DNA of 64,000 nt. Origin: Gymnothorax reevesii. Lineage: Eukaryota; Chordata; Actinopteri; Anguilliformes; Muraenidae. Of this stretch, positions 26,101 to 37,541 are shown in pieces (position 1 is the first letter of the stretch; each line of letters begins with the position of its first letter). The stretch lies in contig CM056586.1 in assembly GCA_029721435.1 (NCBI GenBank), positions 68,721,679 through 68,785,678 of the forward strand, read 5' to 3'. Position numbers and translations under genes: made by a program. The notes under the pieces were generated by a model. It searched no databases, had not been told where the DNA came from, and worked only from the letters and a program-made list of their open reading frames with translations.

Positions 26101-29100
26101 ACTTATTCGCTTCCACAGAGCAGGGCAGCAAATATTCAAAGCAAAAAAAATAAAAACGATGTCGTGGTCAAACTCCCACAAATAAAGCGAGGAGAAATAT
26201 TGTTTTGCATTCGGTGGAAACGCCGCATTAGACAGAATATTGCAGTTCTATGGGAAAGGTTCTGTATGATTCTACAGGTCTTTTTCACTAGCAGCCATCT
26301 TGCCACACCCCCACATCTTTATATGAAGTCTTTGGTTTCAGGGCAAGTAAACCATCATATCAAAATAGCAACTGACAAACAGGATTCTAGAGAAACAGTT
26401 TTCAGGCCATTATAAAAAGAAAATTTAACCTGAAAGTATAGTACACCATAATGTAACCATAGAGCTGCAACTGAAAGACACGGGTTCGATGCCCGGCTCG
26501 ATTCATGCTTTGGTTTCATGGGGACTCACTCTCGCATCAGTACAACACACAGGCAGAAACTTTAAGGAAACTTACAAGGGCAGCGATGTCATGCAGCACT
26601 TGCACCTCAGACAGGAAGAGCAGGTCAGCCTGAAGAAAAAGATCTTACGGTAAGAACATGGTAAGATGCCGCCGCTCTTTCTAATCCGCCTCCTCGAGTA
26701 TACAGACTGTAGTTAAAACATATAAATGTCACTAATGAACAAACATTTGCCCACACGAACCTTCAGTCACAACCAACCTTAACGCAGAATGGCGCACCGT
26801 GCCACTTCTAAAACAGTTCAATCAAACAGTAATTCACTTCAACTGATTTATTTGATTTTTGCATTATTGTTTCACTTGCAAAAATTACAAAAAAAAAAAA
26901 AAAAACTGAAAGACATTTTGTGAACAAACTTTAATGTGGACCTGGTTAGCACGGAATTGAAAAGTGACATTGTCCAGACAGATGGATAGATATAAATGGA
27001 TTGATAGACAATGGAGACAGAGTAACGACAGAGCAAAGGACAGGATTGAGTGGTCGCTGGGGTGTTTCTTGGTAACTGCAAAAGTTTACAGGGAGGCTGC
27101 TTAAGTTTTATAGGCGGTTGCTAGGGTTTGGAGGGCGTTTGCTACAGTGTGCAGTGTTGTTGCCAGGCCGTTTCTAGGAGGTAGCTGAGGAGTACAATGT
27201 GGTTGCTAGGGCATTTCTGGGAGATTGCTAGGGTGTGAAGAGTCATCCCCAGCATGTTACTATGAGGTAAGCCCCTCAGAGACGGTCCTCACCGTCTCAC
27301 CGAGTGCCTGTATGAATTTTGCTGTGTTCGGAAATTCCCAATTTGATCAGCATAATACTGTACATTCAAGTAAAATCGTAATGAGAGTAAAAATCACCGT
27401 GAACAAAGCCAGGCGAGTGACATCACACACTCTGAACGGCACGATGACCTTTCATCGCCTCCAAAGGCCAGAGCTCACCTCTTTATTGCCGCTGAGGGAG
27501 CTGAGAGGCAGGGACGTGAGCACAGAGCCGTCCTGGGACAGGCGCCTCTGAATCTGCTGCAGAGTGACAGGAAGATCCTCGAACACCATGTTGGCCTTTC
27601 CCACCATGTACAGCCTCTGGGGGCGAGAGGATAAACCAAGAACAAACCCCCGTGAGACAGCGTTTCACTCCGTCACAGAGCGGTTCAGCAGAACCCAACT
27701 GGATACCTCTTAACAAGAGGTGTAAAGTGCTGTGAAAACTTATTTGCCCCCCTTGTCGAGTTCTTGTTTTCTGCCATACTTGTGACAGTTTAATGTTCCA
27801 GGTAAACAAAATACTTTTAAACACAAGTAGTTGTCACCAACGTGACTGTGTCCCCCGCCACATGTAAGATCTTATGACAATAATTTCTTATCCAACATAT
27901 ATCAAATTTTAAGAATAACTGTTCATAAAACCATGCCATAGAAAAAGAAGAGCGATCAATTTAAGGTTAACGAGGTTTTCGAAGGCACAATCTATGTTAC
28001 CGCGCTGTGACTTTGAAAATAACCTCAAGGTCACCAAAAGAGATTAGTGTTGTGGGGACCACCCAAATACTGTCCGGCTAATACTGTCATCATGGCAACC
28101 AAACTTGATAGTATAGCGCATGTCCATACCAAATATGAAAGTAAACGGTCAAAAACTACGGCCTGTACAGCGTCCACAAGGAAGTGTGTATGGACACGGA
28201 CGCGGCGGCGGAGGACAAGCATGAATCCATATTAACCGCCCGACCTCGTCCGGGGCTACAGTTACATTGGATATCTACAGTATGTAAAAGCCATTATTAT
28301 AAATTATGGCAGTAAAAAAAATCAGTAATGGTTATGGTTTACTGCTGCTCATCTGCATTAACCAGTGCTTTGTTTCATTGTAAAACATTTATAATTGCTG
28401 CAGTTAAAAATACTGCCAATATGCAGTCCACCAGCCTAAGAACAGTGCTTGTCTCAAAGGTTTGAAATTGCCATTTCTACTACACAATATCACTCGTGGC
28501 TGTTCCGAGGTCACGCTCCCCACTGCTCGTCCGGCCTTACAGCCTGACTCACCTCCTCACTCGGGGCCAGCTGCAGGACCACAGGGGTGTTGTCGGGGAA
28601 AAGCTCATGCATGGTGTTGGCCACACTGTCCAGAGTGAAGGGCACAGGCTGCCAGACGACGACATAGAAAGAGGAATTAAAACTAAATAGGTACAAATAC
28701 AGGAAGTATAACTAAGAAGAACAATGATGCAGTCTTTTCCAAGGTCGCAAAATCCTAAAAAGCAACATCCCCTTACGAGGCATAAAAATAATTATTTGGT
28801 TTTAACTTCTCTGCAGTCACATTAGCAGATGAATTAATGTTTAAATTTTGAGGTTTGACATTCAAGGGAAAAAAAAAGACAGAGATAGCACAATGTGAAC
28901 ATGGGATTTTCATTCTTCAGAGCCTTACGTAAAATAGCCGTTACGCGCAGTTTGTGGCTTAAGAGGGAAGCCCATCTCACTGTCTGCGAACCACTAATGG
29001 CCCTTTCCAAATCTCTGCGTTTGCTCAGAATGATCTAAACAAACAAAACAAATCTACTACATCCATGAAAAAGTAATGATATGCCCCTGTGACATTATAT

Positions 29101-32100
29101 AAATATGAAGACAGTTGATAATGTGAAATTGCGGATAGCCCAACACTTTATGTGCGCAAAAGACCGTGGTTGACTCCACATCACTGTCAGCATTATCAGG
29201 CACTCCAGAAAGCCCAAGGTGCTGGTTAGCAGCTCTACTCCTATATGCGAATCTGCCATCATAAAAAAGATGGCAATGTCATAAAGTGTGGTAATATACT
29301 GACATGACAGCCTTGTCGATGACATGCAATTTGACAAAAAATATTTCCAATCACCACCAAAATCAAAAAGGATCCTGTTTATATCATGACAAACCCACAA
29401 AACAAAAATGAAAAGAATCCAACAAAAATTGTAGAATTTAATGTGAGAACAATAAATTGCAGACGGACCGACCGACAGACAAGGGCGATTGCAATATGCA
29501 CCCATCCGGTGGAGCGGGCGTATAACAAAGGCTGGTCATTGCTGATCATGGGTTGAATTTTCCCCTTGGCTCAGGCCAGCCAATCAACCATGGGGGAGGG
29601 CAATAATATAAGCAGCCCCAGACACTGCAGAAGTCACTGACTCACACATCACCACAATCAGTAATATCGTTTTACTGCTCCGCATCACGGGGAAAGAGAG
29701 CAGGAGAGGTGCCGTGAATCACAGACACTTACATTCTCCAGAGGGTAGGACACTAAGCTCTTGGGCAGATTTAGGCTGCTCACACCGCGCACCACAACCA
29801 GGACCGTGGACTGAGGCCTCTGGAACAGGGATCCCATCTGCATGGCTGGCCAGCCCAGCTCCTGTTCAAGAAATACACATAAAGACTGTTCCACAGGGGT
29901 ATAAACCAATAACTAACACCAAAACAAACTTTAAAGCCACCCAGTGGCTTGTCTAACTGCTACTGTCAGCCACCATCTATAAATTTATAAATCTATAAAT
30001 TTGTGTGCGCTAGATTGGCCGCAGTTTTTTTGGATTACAAGGTGCACCTTATCTGTCCATTAGATTAGCCCGGGAACAATGGATTTAAAGAATTGGCTCA
30101 GTTGCTGGTCGCTGTCCATGTACAAGGCTACTTCATTCATCTAGGCAGAGATCATATGCAGTATCTATTAGGGGTGTCAACGTTTACAATTTTTTCTACA
30201 CGTGTACACGGGACTACTAACCGAGGTGTACCCGGTTACAAGTTGGGGATTTATGAGCTTTTTCTATCGCAGTTGCGCTATATAACCTCAGAAAGTAAAA
30301 TGAGTAATAATAATCCTCTATCATTTTGACAGATAACGTACAAGTGAAAGCTGAAAAAGGGTTAACCTTTTTTTAATCACTGTTTTAACTATTGCTTACT
30401 TTTGTATTTTTTTTTTTTTTTTTAAACTTAAAGTGCAAACTGTATCCCTCTATCGCAACGGGAGCTGCGTCTGAATTTTAATATACGTCTCATAGTAAAA
30501 GTTATGTGGAATTGGCTAGAGAAAGCAACTCAAAAAGAGGCCAAAGTAAGCTGAAGTGAGAGGAAAAAACTTCACCTTTATATCCACAAGTTAAAAAAGT
30601 AGAGGGGGACTCACAATTATTCACTAAAATTGGCGAAAAAAATGTTTTCTTCCTCCTCTTAAGACGCGAGGATGTGTGATCAGCAGTGACGTAGCCAGCG
30701 GGGGTGCTGAGACACGTCCCTTTTTGACTGCAATTAGTAGTTCTCAATCATTTTCATTTATTGACACGTTTTCCAATTATCGTAATTGGCAACCGGAGAC
30801 ACGGTTTCTCTCCGTATGCAATCTAACAGCGATTAAATCATGGGCTAAATTCAGTCCTGTTGCGGGACAAGAACAGAGAATTGGGTTGCCCAAAACTTCC
30901 GTTTAAAACAATTATTAGTCCTGACCTGTTCTCAGTCATTTTCATAATTAACAGAGGGTTCACTCCGAGAGCTCTCCACACTTAACAGGTGCGGCTAGTT
31001 CTCCCCGATTAGGAACAGGTCAAAAATGATTCAATCAAAAATCTGAGAAAAACTACTGGAGATATGGTCTAGTAGAACGTTACTGCAAATTTACAGGAAA
31101 ATTCATCTGGCCAAAAAAAAAAATTAAAAAATGTTCTGGACGACGGACGGACGCCAGACCATGACAATAGCTGATCGATCCATGGGGTCGGTAAGCTAAA
31201 AACAAACTTGAGAGGAAAAGATGACAGGGGGTGAAACTTTCGATAGAAATGTCAGCGTGTGTTAAAATGGCTGCATTTTAAACTAATGTTATAAAAATTC
31301 CGCACGTTAAAGGAGCTTTAACGTAATGTTAACAGTTCCTGGAGAAAAGAGAAATGGGAAAATAGTCAGTCCTCTCCTGCATTACACATACTAAAAATTA
31401 TAAGGACCCAGGGCCAACTGCACACTCTGCATCTGACAGTTTCAGCAACATCAGGTGGGAGTCAAAACTACAAAGACAAATAAGTTTCATAATGCCTTTT
31501 TTTCATAAACAGAAAGGATTAAATTTTCACCAAAGTTCAGAAAGGAGTAACCTGTAATATAATATTTTATTGTTTTGCCAATATTAGGAATTTGATCAAC
31601 TCCTTTGGTTCTGAGCATAACACCATGAATGGTGTTACACAGAAACTAACACAAAATTTAATGCAAACACATTTATTACACCCAAAACAAATGGCAGCAC
31701 CAAACACCAAAGGTGAGGTGAAATCAGGGAGCAAGGCAAGTGTTATCGTAACACCAACATTACTATTCAAAGTCAACTCCATACTTGACCTCAACCCACA
31801 CAAGAACATACTGCTTTCACTTTCGAGTTATGGGTTACTTTTGGTGAGAGTGTAATCATTCGTGTTTGAGTTACAAATCAGGTGTAAGCAAAAAGCATGG
31901 TGATGGGATGCAGGTGTTAACACCTTACACCAGGATAACACTAACACTGCACAAACACCATGGTTGACCTCACCCACTGTACCACTCACTGCAGCTACCC
32001 CTTTGAATGGTGTTTTGGAGAGGTCTCAGATATACAAGTAACTGACAAAGACCAATAGATCAACATGACACCTACTTCCCGAACAGAGAATCCCATGGTT

Positions 32101-33187
32101 AGAGCCACCAAGTCAGGGATCTTTTCCCCTGAAATCGGCCACTGTCCTTCACGATATGAGACATACTCGGGCGCCCTCAGCACGGCCAGACGGTCCCCAA
32201 GGATGCCTGAAATGAACAATTCAAAACCTTTTTGTCAAGAATTCTTCAAAAATAATGGAACCTATTCTGATGAAAAGTACACACATACTCATACTTTACT
32301 CCCAATGACCCCATCAATGCACCATATTAGCAGGGAAAAGGATGATACGAGTTAATGTGCGTCGTGGGCCTGCGGTTCCAGCGCTGCAACTTTCCAAGCG
32401 ATCATTTAGTCTGGCATTAACGGCTCAATGATTTACAGATAACGATACCGATGTTCCACAAAGGCGAAAACGGTAACAACAACATTTCAAGTGTCGCTGT
32501 CGGAAAAAAAACACATCGGTGTGATTTTTTTTCAATAAGCAAGACAGAAATGCCAGATAATCAGCAAGGAAAAATATGATTCAGTAACTCCTGAGGTCTT
32601 GTGATCACATGATGACCGTCTTTATGGCCTATGAGGAAGTCAGCTCGCTGAGTACAGCAAAGTATCCTCAGAAAAACCACAATTAGAACCGCAAAAATTA
32701 AATTCATATAAGCCACACAAATTAACGGGATGCTACTCGATTATCTACTCGCCAGCTAATAATTTCGCGACCAGACACTGACATATTTAGCTCGGCAACC
32801 CAGGTCAGAAACCACTAGCCAGCCAGCCAACCACATCACATCACATCACATCACATCTCATAGCTAACAGTTAGTGAGCTGCTCAACATAAATATACCAA
32901 ACACGGCCATCGCAAGCTGAAATGAAGATGAAACTTGGACCAAATCATTATCCGAAGACAGTCATTAGCCACCCGGCTAATCATCCCAAACAAAAACGAG
33001 TATTTAGATGGATAACAAGCTAGCCAATACAAGATAGCTGGCGAGCTAGATAATGATATCTTCACCCCATGCGCCAATTTGTGACCGGCGGAGACCTAAA
33101 TAGCAGTAAATAAGAACTAAAACAGCTGAACTAACCTCCAGGGAAAGCGGCATAAAATACAAATACTGACAAGAAATGACAATTCAT
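22959..33187 (-). CDS. ATP6AP2: ATP6AP2, prorenin receptor / V-ATPase accessory protein 2 (complete, 9 coding exons)
   Basis: Coding exons in transcript order: 33187-33136, 32206-32076, 29861-29733, 28648-28553, 27616-27479, 26629-26576, 25530-25381, 24678-24562 and 23153-22959. All are GT-AG and phases agree. The product is 353 aa against 350 in human. Residues 1-17 form a short hydrophobic signal sequence ([17 protein letters not shown]). A lumenal/extracellular domain follows, with [20 protein letters not shown] and [17 protein letters not shown] at about 279-282 is a furin-type site where human has RKTR. One transmembrane helix spans about 307-328, and the tail ends [16 protein letters not shown]. 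The family binds (pro)renin and assists V-ATPase V0 assembly and Wnt signalling. It is divergent from PPIG and convergent with CACNB4. Confidence 0.97.
23197..23310 (+). mobile_element. L2/Maui-like LINE 3' tail with 13-bp target-site duplication
   Basis: The copy begins CCATCCATCCATTTTCTATA and includes GGAGCCTATCCCAGCTGACT, which I recognise as a common fish retroelement tail. GGTTCAAAAATAT flanks both sides (23184-23196 and 23311-23323) as a 13-bp duplication. A poly-A run follows the right copy. Confidence 0.85.
24562..24678 (-). CDS. ATP6AP2: ATP6AP2 coding exon 8 (furin-type site)
   Basis: This 117-nt exon of 39 codons encodes [20 protein letters not shown], then [23 protein letters not shown] sits where the human protein has the processed RKTR site. 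The donor is gtgagt. Confidence 0.96.
24981..24997. repeat. Poly-T tract in ATP6AP2 intron
   Basis: A run of about 17 T bases lies between coding exons 7 and 8. On the gene's strand it reads poly-A. Nothing else nearby is recognisable. Confidence 0.8.
25381..25530 (-). CDS. ATP6AP2: ATP6AP2 coding exon 7
   Basis: This 150-nt exon encodes [20 protein letters not shown], then [16 protein letters not shown] and [14 protein letters not shown]. Two acceptors lie 6 nt apart (aacag, then ctacag). I chose the outer one because it restores the two residues present in mammals before RHKH. Confidence 0.93.
25739..25935. repeat. Degenerate TTGAATTT / GGTCTGAATTTGA tandem repeat
   Basis: Units such as ACTTGAATTTTACGGTCTGA and ACTTGAATTTTTCGGTCTGA recur with drift, within an ATP6AP2 intron. 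The family is not identified. Confidence 0.65.
26481..26500 (+). repeat. Possible tRNA-derived SINE relic (B box)
   Basis: CGGGTTCGATGCCCG forms a T-arm with a 7-nt loop, as in an RNA polymerase III B box. No matching A box or tRNA cloverleaf is seen upstream, so a decayed SINE is more likely than a tRNA gene. Confidence 0.3.
26576..26629 (-). CDS. ATP6AP2: ATP6AP2 coding exon 6
   Basis: This 54-nt exon of 18 codons encodes [18 protein letters not shown], almost the mammalian sequence. The acceptor is tttttcttcag and the donor gtaagt. Confidence 0.97.
27045..27240. repeat. GTTGCTAGG minisatellite, degenerate
   Basis: Degenerate copies of GGTTGCTAGGG / GTTTCTAGG, spaced about 20-35 bp, fill this part of the ATP6AP2 intron between coding exons 5 and 6. 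Similar arrays are common in some fish genomes. Confidence 0.65.
27479..27616 (-). CDS. ATP6AP2: ATP6AP2 coding exon 5
   Basis: This 138-nt exon of 46 codons encodes [20 protein letters not shown], continues [18 protein letters not shown] and ends SSLSGNKE. It matches the family's YMVGKAN and SLPL-SLS blocks. Confidence 0.97.
28553..28648 (-). CDS. ATP6AP2: ATP6AP2 coding exon 4
   Basis: This 96-nt exon of 32 codons encodes [20 protein letters not shown] and [12 protein letters not shown], among the most conserved segments of the ectodomain. The acceptor is ctggcag and the donor gtgagt. Confidence 0.97.
29733..29861 (-). CDS. ATP6AP2: ATP6AP2 coding exon 3
   Basis: This 129-nt phase-0 exon encodes [20 protein letters not shown], then [15 protein letters not shown] and LVSYPLEN. 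The donor is gtaagt. Confidence 0.96.
32076..32206 (-). CDS. ATP6AP2: ATP6AP2 coding exon 2
   Basis: This 131-nt exon encodes [20 protein letters not shown], then [18 protein letters not shown] and FSVRE. The WPI-GE-IPD and MGFSV blocks match the family. The acceptor is catttcag and the donor gtaggt. Confidence 0.96.
32832..32857. repeat. (ACATC)n microsatellite
   Basis: CACAT/CACATC is repeated about five times in the first ATP6AP2 intron. Confidence 0.9.
33136..33187 (-). CDS. ATP6AP2: ATP6AP2 coding exon 1 (signal peptide)
   Basis: The start ATG (33187-33185) follows AAA. Seventeen codons plus one base encode [17 protein letters not shown], and the donor is gttagt. The extra base joins the next exon's GC to make Gly. 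The start was chosen because it gives a signal peptide in the right phase. Confidence 0.85.
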
Positions 33188-33310
33188 TTTCTGGTGTCCG
33201 ATATTGACACTGTGGATCGCCTTCTTCTCCTCAGGACAAACCGGGCGAGAGGTGATGACGAGCGGCGAGGGAGGAGCATTATAGGCCCTGCCCCTCATAC
33301 GGAGGGTAAG
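33188..33310 (-). promoter_or_regulatory. ATP6AP2 5'UTR and promoter-proximal region
   Basis: Directly upstream of the ATP6AP2 start codon the sequence turns G+C and CpG rich (GGGCGAG, GAGCGGCGAGG on the plus strand). It includes GGGGCAGGGCC on the minus strand, a GC-box-like element. It is probably a TATA-less housekeeping promoter; the start site cannot be placed. Confidence 0.5.
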
Positions 33311-33392
33311 GCGAACCGTTTAAACATTTCATTGCTTGGCTGGTTATGCATTGCTGATATCCCTAAGTCAATAAGCTTTCCTCAATGACATT

Positions 33393-33605
33393 CCTTCCAT
33401 CCAAAATTGCTATTTCAGAAATACACAACGTCATTCTTCCTCGGACAAATGACGTCACTCTTGATATTCATGGGCATAGTATTTGGCTTTCAATTTCAGA
33501 TAGACCTATTCTCAATTACATTTTTAATACCCAGTGTCCAGAATAAAAATTCTGGATATCCGCAATAGAATTCTTACCAGAAAATGCCCCGATTTCAAAT
33601 ACCCG
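33393..33605. repeat. Diverged fragment of the GATATC foldback family
   Basis: CATTCTTCCTCGGACAAATG and the following bases parallel CATTCTTCCTAGGACAAATG inside the left arm of the larger element next to it. This is probably an older copy. Confidence 0.7.
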
Positions 33606-33647
33606 TCACCCAACTGCAAAGAGCCATAATTTTTTTGAGTATGTCAC

Positions 33648-34728
33648 TATGGCAAGCCGTTTTAACATTTAAAAGCTAGACTGCATATGTATTACAGATA
33701 TCTGTAATTTAATTCTTCCTAGTCAAAAAGAACATTTCAGATATCCGCAATAACATTCCTCCTATCCACAATTGTCATTTCAGATATCCAGAATGATATT
33801 CTTCCTAGGACAAATGACGCCACTTTTGCCATTCATGTGAGTTGGGCTTTCAGTTTCAGATATCCACAATTACATTCTGGATATCTAGAATGAACATTTT
33901 GGATATCTGCAATTGAATTCCTACTAGGAAAAACTCCCATTTCAGATATCTTCAGTCCAATTGTTACTAGTCATAATTTTCATTTCAGATATCCAAAAAT
34001 GAAAAACTATTCCAGATATCCAGAATGTAATTTTGAACATCCAAAATACATTGTGACAAGTAAAAATGTCATTATGGATGTCCACAATTCGTTTTATGAC
34101 TAGCAAAAATGTTATTTCAGATGTCTACAATTAGAATTGTGACAATACAATTACAGATATCCATAAAAGTACTGTTGATATCTGTTGACGGGTAGACAGG
34201 ACTAGTTTTTCATTTTGGATATCTGAAATGAAAATTATCACTAGTAACAATTGGACTGAAGGTATCTGAAATGGGAGTTTTTCCTAGTAAGAATTCAGTG
34301 GCAGATATCCAGAATGTTCATTCTAGATATCCAGAATGTAATTGTGGATATCTGAAACTGAAAGCCCAACACACATGAATGGCAAAAGTGACGTCATTTG
34401 TCCTAGGAGGAATGTCATTGTGGATATCTGAAGTGTTCTTTTTGACTAGGAAGAATTGAATTACAGATATCTGCAATACATATCCAGTCTAACTATTAAA
34501 TGTTAAAACGGCCACTTACAGTTTTTAAGAATTTTTAAATATCTTAAATGTAGTTTTGACTAGTAAAATCAGAGTTGTAGATATCTTAAAATAACATTTC
34601 TACTGGTAAGATTGTTATTGCAGATATCTTTAATTACATTTTGACTAGGAGAAATGCTATTACGGATATCTAAAATGTAATTACAGATAGGAGTGTGGTT
34701 CGATAAAATGTTAAAACGGCTTGCCATA
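33648..34728. mobile_element. 1.08 kb foldback element of GATATC-centred units
   Basis: The termini TATGGCAAGCCGTTTTAACA and its inverse at 34709-34728 are flanked by TGTCAC on both sides; the TA at the tips would also suit a mariner-type TA duplication. The arms from about 33654 and 34512 inward are long inverted copies. About twenty GATATC sites occur at 20-40 bp intervals in TTTCAGATATCCA-like units. An extra 200 bp sits between 34512 and the right terminus. There is no coding capacity. Confidence 0.88.
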
Positions 34729-35059
34729 TGTCACTGTCTTTTCCCCATCACAAACAGTGCCATGTAGTCCTGCGTGATCCAGTCTTGACTTGTCATGATT
34801 ATTCTCTTCTCACTGTTCCATTCTTTATATTTCTTTTTTTTATGACTTTTGTATGCTGTGATACCCCCTTCCATTCTGGTCTTCCTCCCACTTTCTATAC
34901 CAATTTTCCACTCACTTCTTAATCACGGTATTTCCTTCTTTTCTGAGTGGAAGCGGTATTTATATTTCCTTTTGCCCTTGTTATTGATAGTCTATTAGCA
35001 CAACCCCTTCCCTTTCAGCTCTCCAGTGCCGATCCTTGGGTTGAAAACTCAATCCGTTC

Positions 35060-35245
35060 CACGCTCTAGCACGGCAGGAGGCGCTATGGGGAATTTCATT
35101 CAGCAAATAAATGCAAACTAGCAGCGAAGAAGAAGAGGACCATACATTTCTCTTAGCGCCATCTTCAGAATCCCAATTTCCTTGATCTTTTTTCTATTTG
35201 GATGAGTGACCGAAACGTACTGATCGCAGTTGAATCTCTAAGGTA
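35060..35245 (+). promoter_or_regulatory. Candidate PPIG promoter and 5' non-coding exon
   Basis: CGCCATCTT at 35157-35165 is a perfect YY1-type element, typical of TATA-less start sites, and follows a pyrimidine-rich TTTCTCTTAG. A possible donor AAGGTAGAC lies near 35238. A CTCF-like GGCAGGAGGCGCT is at about 35074. The exon is inferred only. Confidence 0.35.
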
Positions 35246-37480
35246 GACATGCATTGCCTTTTTAAAGTGTAATATGTTTGTGAAGTGCAATTATCTGCCA
35301 GTGTAAATGGCCAGAGTTGATTTCGTCCTGGTGTAGAGTGAAGGCCATGAGCCGGGGGCTGTTAGTCACTGGAGAATCTGGTTGGATTGAATGAGACGCG
35401 GCTCGGGATGCGGGGAAGCTTATTGAGAAAGATGGCAAATGTTTGCAATATCAATAGATTAATTGAGGAAAATACTGCAAAGTATAGAAAATAGCCCCGT
35501 GTCGAATGACGACCAATCTGGACGTTTGGAAATGAGCTGAAGGGAACACTTGGAAACCCAGTTGGCTTGTGATTGCTACATCTGTCATTAGCTAGTTAGC
35601 TACCTAATGTTAGATTGCCTGTTAAGTGACTCTTCGGACCTACGACTGTGGAAGAAATAACGTCAATTGCCTGTTTTGTGGTTTAAGGTTTCGAGTCGTG
35701 AATTGTTTAGTTCAGCTGGTTCAGATTTAAGAATATACTGCCGTTGCTGTGATCGCATTGTGTTGCGTATAAAATTGATGAAAATGTAAGTGTTTGAAAT
35801 GAGCGCGATTAGAAAACCTTAAATATGGCAGAAATATAGGCTGCAGTCGAACAGTTAAAAAAATAAAATAAAATAGCCACATCCTGTCCTCTTTAATTCG
35901 TGACCACATTTCTTTGACCTCGATGGACAGCGTCATGAGGTGAAGGAGAATTCGGTTGGACTCTGCAAAAGATCCGTCCGAGCAGTGATGGCGGTATCAA
36001 CCGGTGTCAACGTTCGAACACATCCGACAGTTCCGGTATCGACTCAGGTTTACGATGCGGTTTTCGATACTTCCGTCGCATGACCGAGTGCCATCATGCG
36101 CACAGCAGGAAGGGTTGGATGTTTGTGCACCGCTCAAGGCGTGAGCCCATTGCTTGATGGAGACCTTGTCATTGACGATTAAATATGAGAGGCATAGTTT
36201 TCAATTAGTAGGGTGAATGGGCATTTTGATTTAAATGTACAAGTTGATTTAAGTGGATATATTACAGAGGTGTAGTTTAGGCTATGTATATTACATGTAG
36301 GCTTTATCAAATAGTCTGTATCCAGTACTGCACTGTCTAAAAGTCACCAATCGCAGCTTTTTGTTTCGTCAAATCATACAAAGATGTTTGCTGAAATTGG
36401 TCGGATGTGAGACTGCCCAACCGAAACATGTCCACTAGCTGCCACTGCCCCCAACGTGGCAAAGCTCAGGGGGTATTAATGAGCTCTGCTCAGTTTTTCA
36501 CTTGTTGTTTTTGTGTGTTTCTAACTGTTTCTTCTCAGTTGACTGGGGAAATAAGTCATTATATTATAAATAAATCATTGAAATTTGACTAAATGGCCTT
36601 TGTGTGGTATATTCCTGGAAAGTGGCAGTTGTATTGCACTTAACACCATGTAGAATATATTTTTAAAGATGAACTTGAAAATCTAAATGCAAGTCGTCAG
36701 ACCTGAAAACCAACGATCTTTCTAAATCTGGACTTCATTGTCTTAGCAATGGCACAGCCATCAGTGATAAATAAAAATTGGAATTGAATCGGGACCTTAG
36801 AATTGAAAGTCAAAACGAATTGCGGAATTGGAGAATTGTGATACCCACACAGATTCAGAGAAGTTGAGCGCAACCCAATGCTCCAAACAAGTTCCCTGTC
36901 ACCAAAGGACGAAATAACATCGTCAAACATTGCCTAATTCTTGGAAATATGGCTTGAACACACGTTTCTTGGTTTGGAAAGAGTCTGATCTTTACTCCAC
37001 ACTTTCCTAACTTTAAAAGAAAGAAAAAAAGGAAATGCGTTTTCATCACATTTAATGCTGTTGGAAAAATATGGGCCTGTAGTTCTTTAAAGCTGGTAGG
37101 ACCTTTTTTTACCAAAAGACTGTTGCCTGAAGTTTGCACTTCTTTTGAAAGAGACTGAAACAATATCTTATTGGGATGAAACCCAAGTTGTCAGAAGTGC
37201 CCCCAACTGCTAACGTACAACAGGTGTGATTCAGCACAGGTCATAACAAGGCCTTTTGAACATGAAATGTATATGTAATGTGTGCTAAAACCTTCATGTA
37301 AATATACAGACTTCAGGAACTGCGGATTAATTTTCTGAAAATTCCCTGTTGAATTTGATGGGGTTTAGCTTTTCCTCAAGTGTGTGTGTGTGTCTGTTTT
37401 GTTCTCTGCAGTTCTGCTGCGGATCCGTAGAGATTTATTTTTGCTTTCATTCTTGTCTCAGGGAGGTGTGTTGAGAGACG

Positions 37481-37541
37481 ATGGGGGTGAAAGTCCAGCG
37501 CCCTCGATGCTTCTTTGATATCAGCATAAATAATGTCTGCG
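37481..37541 (+). CDS. PPIG: PPIG coding exon 1
   Basis: The exon probably begins at 37462 after ttgtctcag, with 19 nt of 5'UTR before ATG in GACGATGG. It encodes [20 protein letters not shown] and splits the next codon at a gtgagg donor. Confidence 0.95.

Noticed and set aside
26455..26520. tRNA gene
   Set aside because: Only the T-arm-like B box is present. The acceptor stem, D-arm and A box are missing.
30169..30760. A second TAGGGGTGT-type hAT element
   Set aside because: A left end (TAGGGGTGTCAACG) is seen near 30169 but I could not find a matching right end or target duplication.
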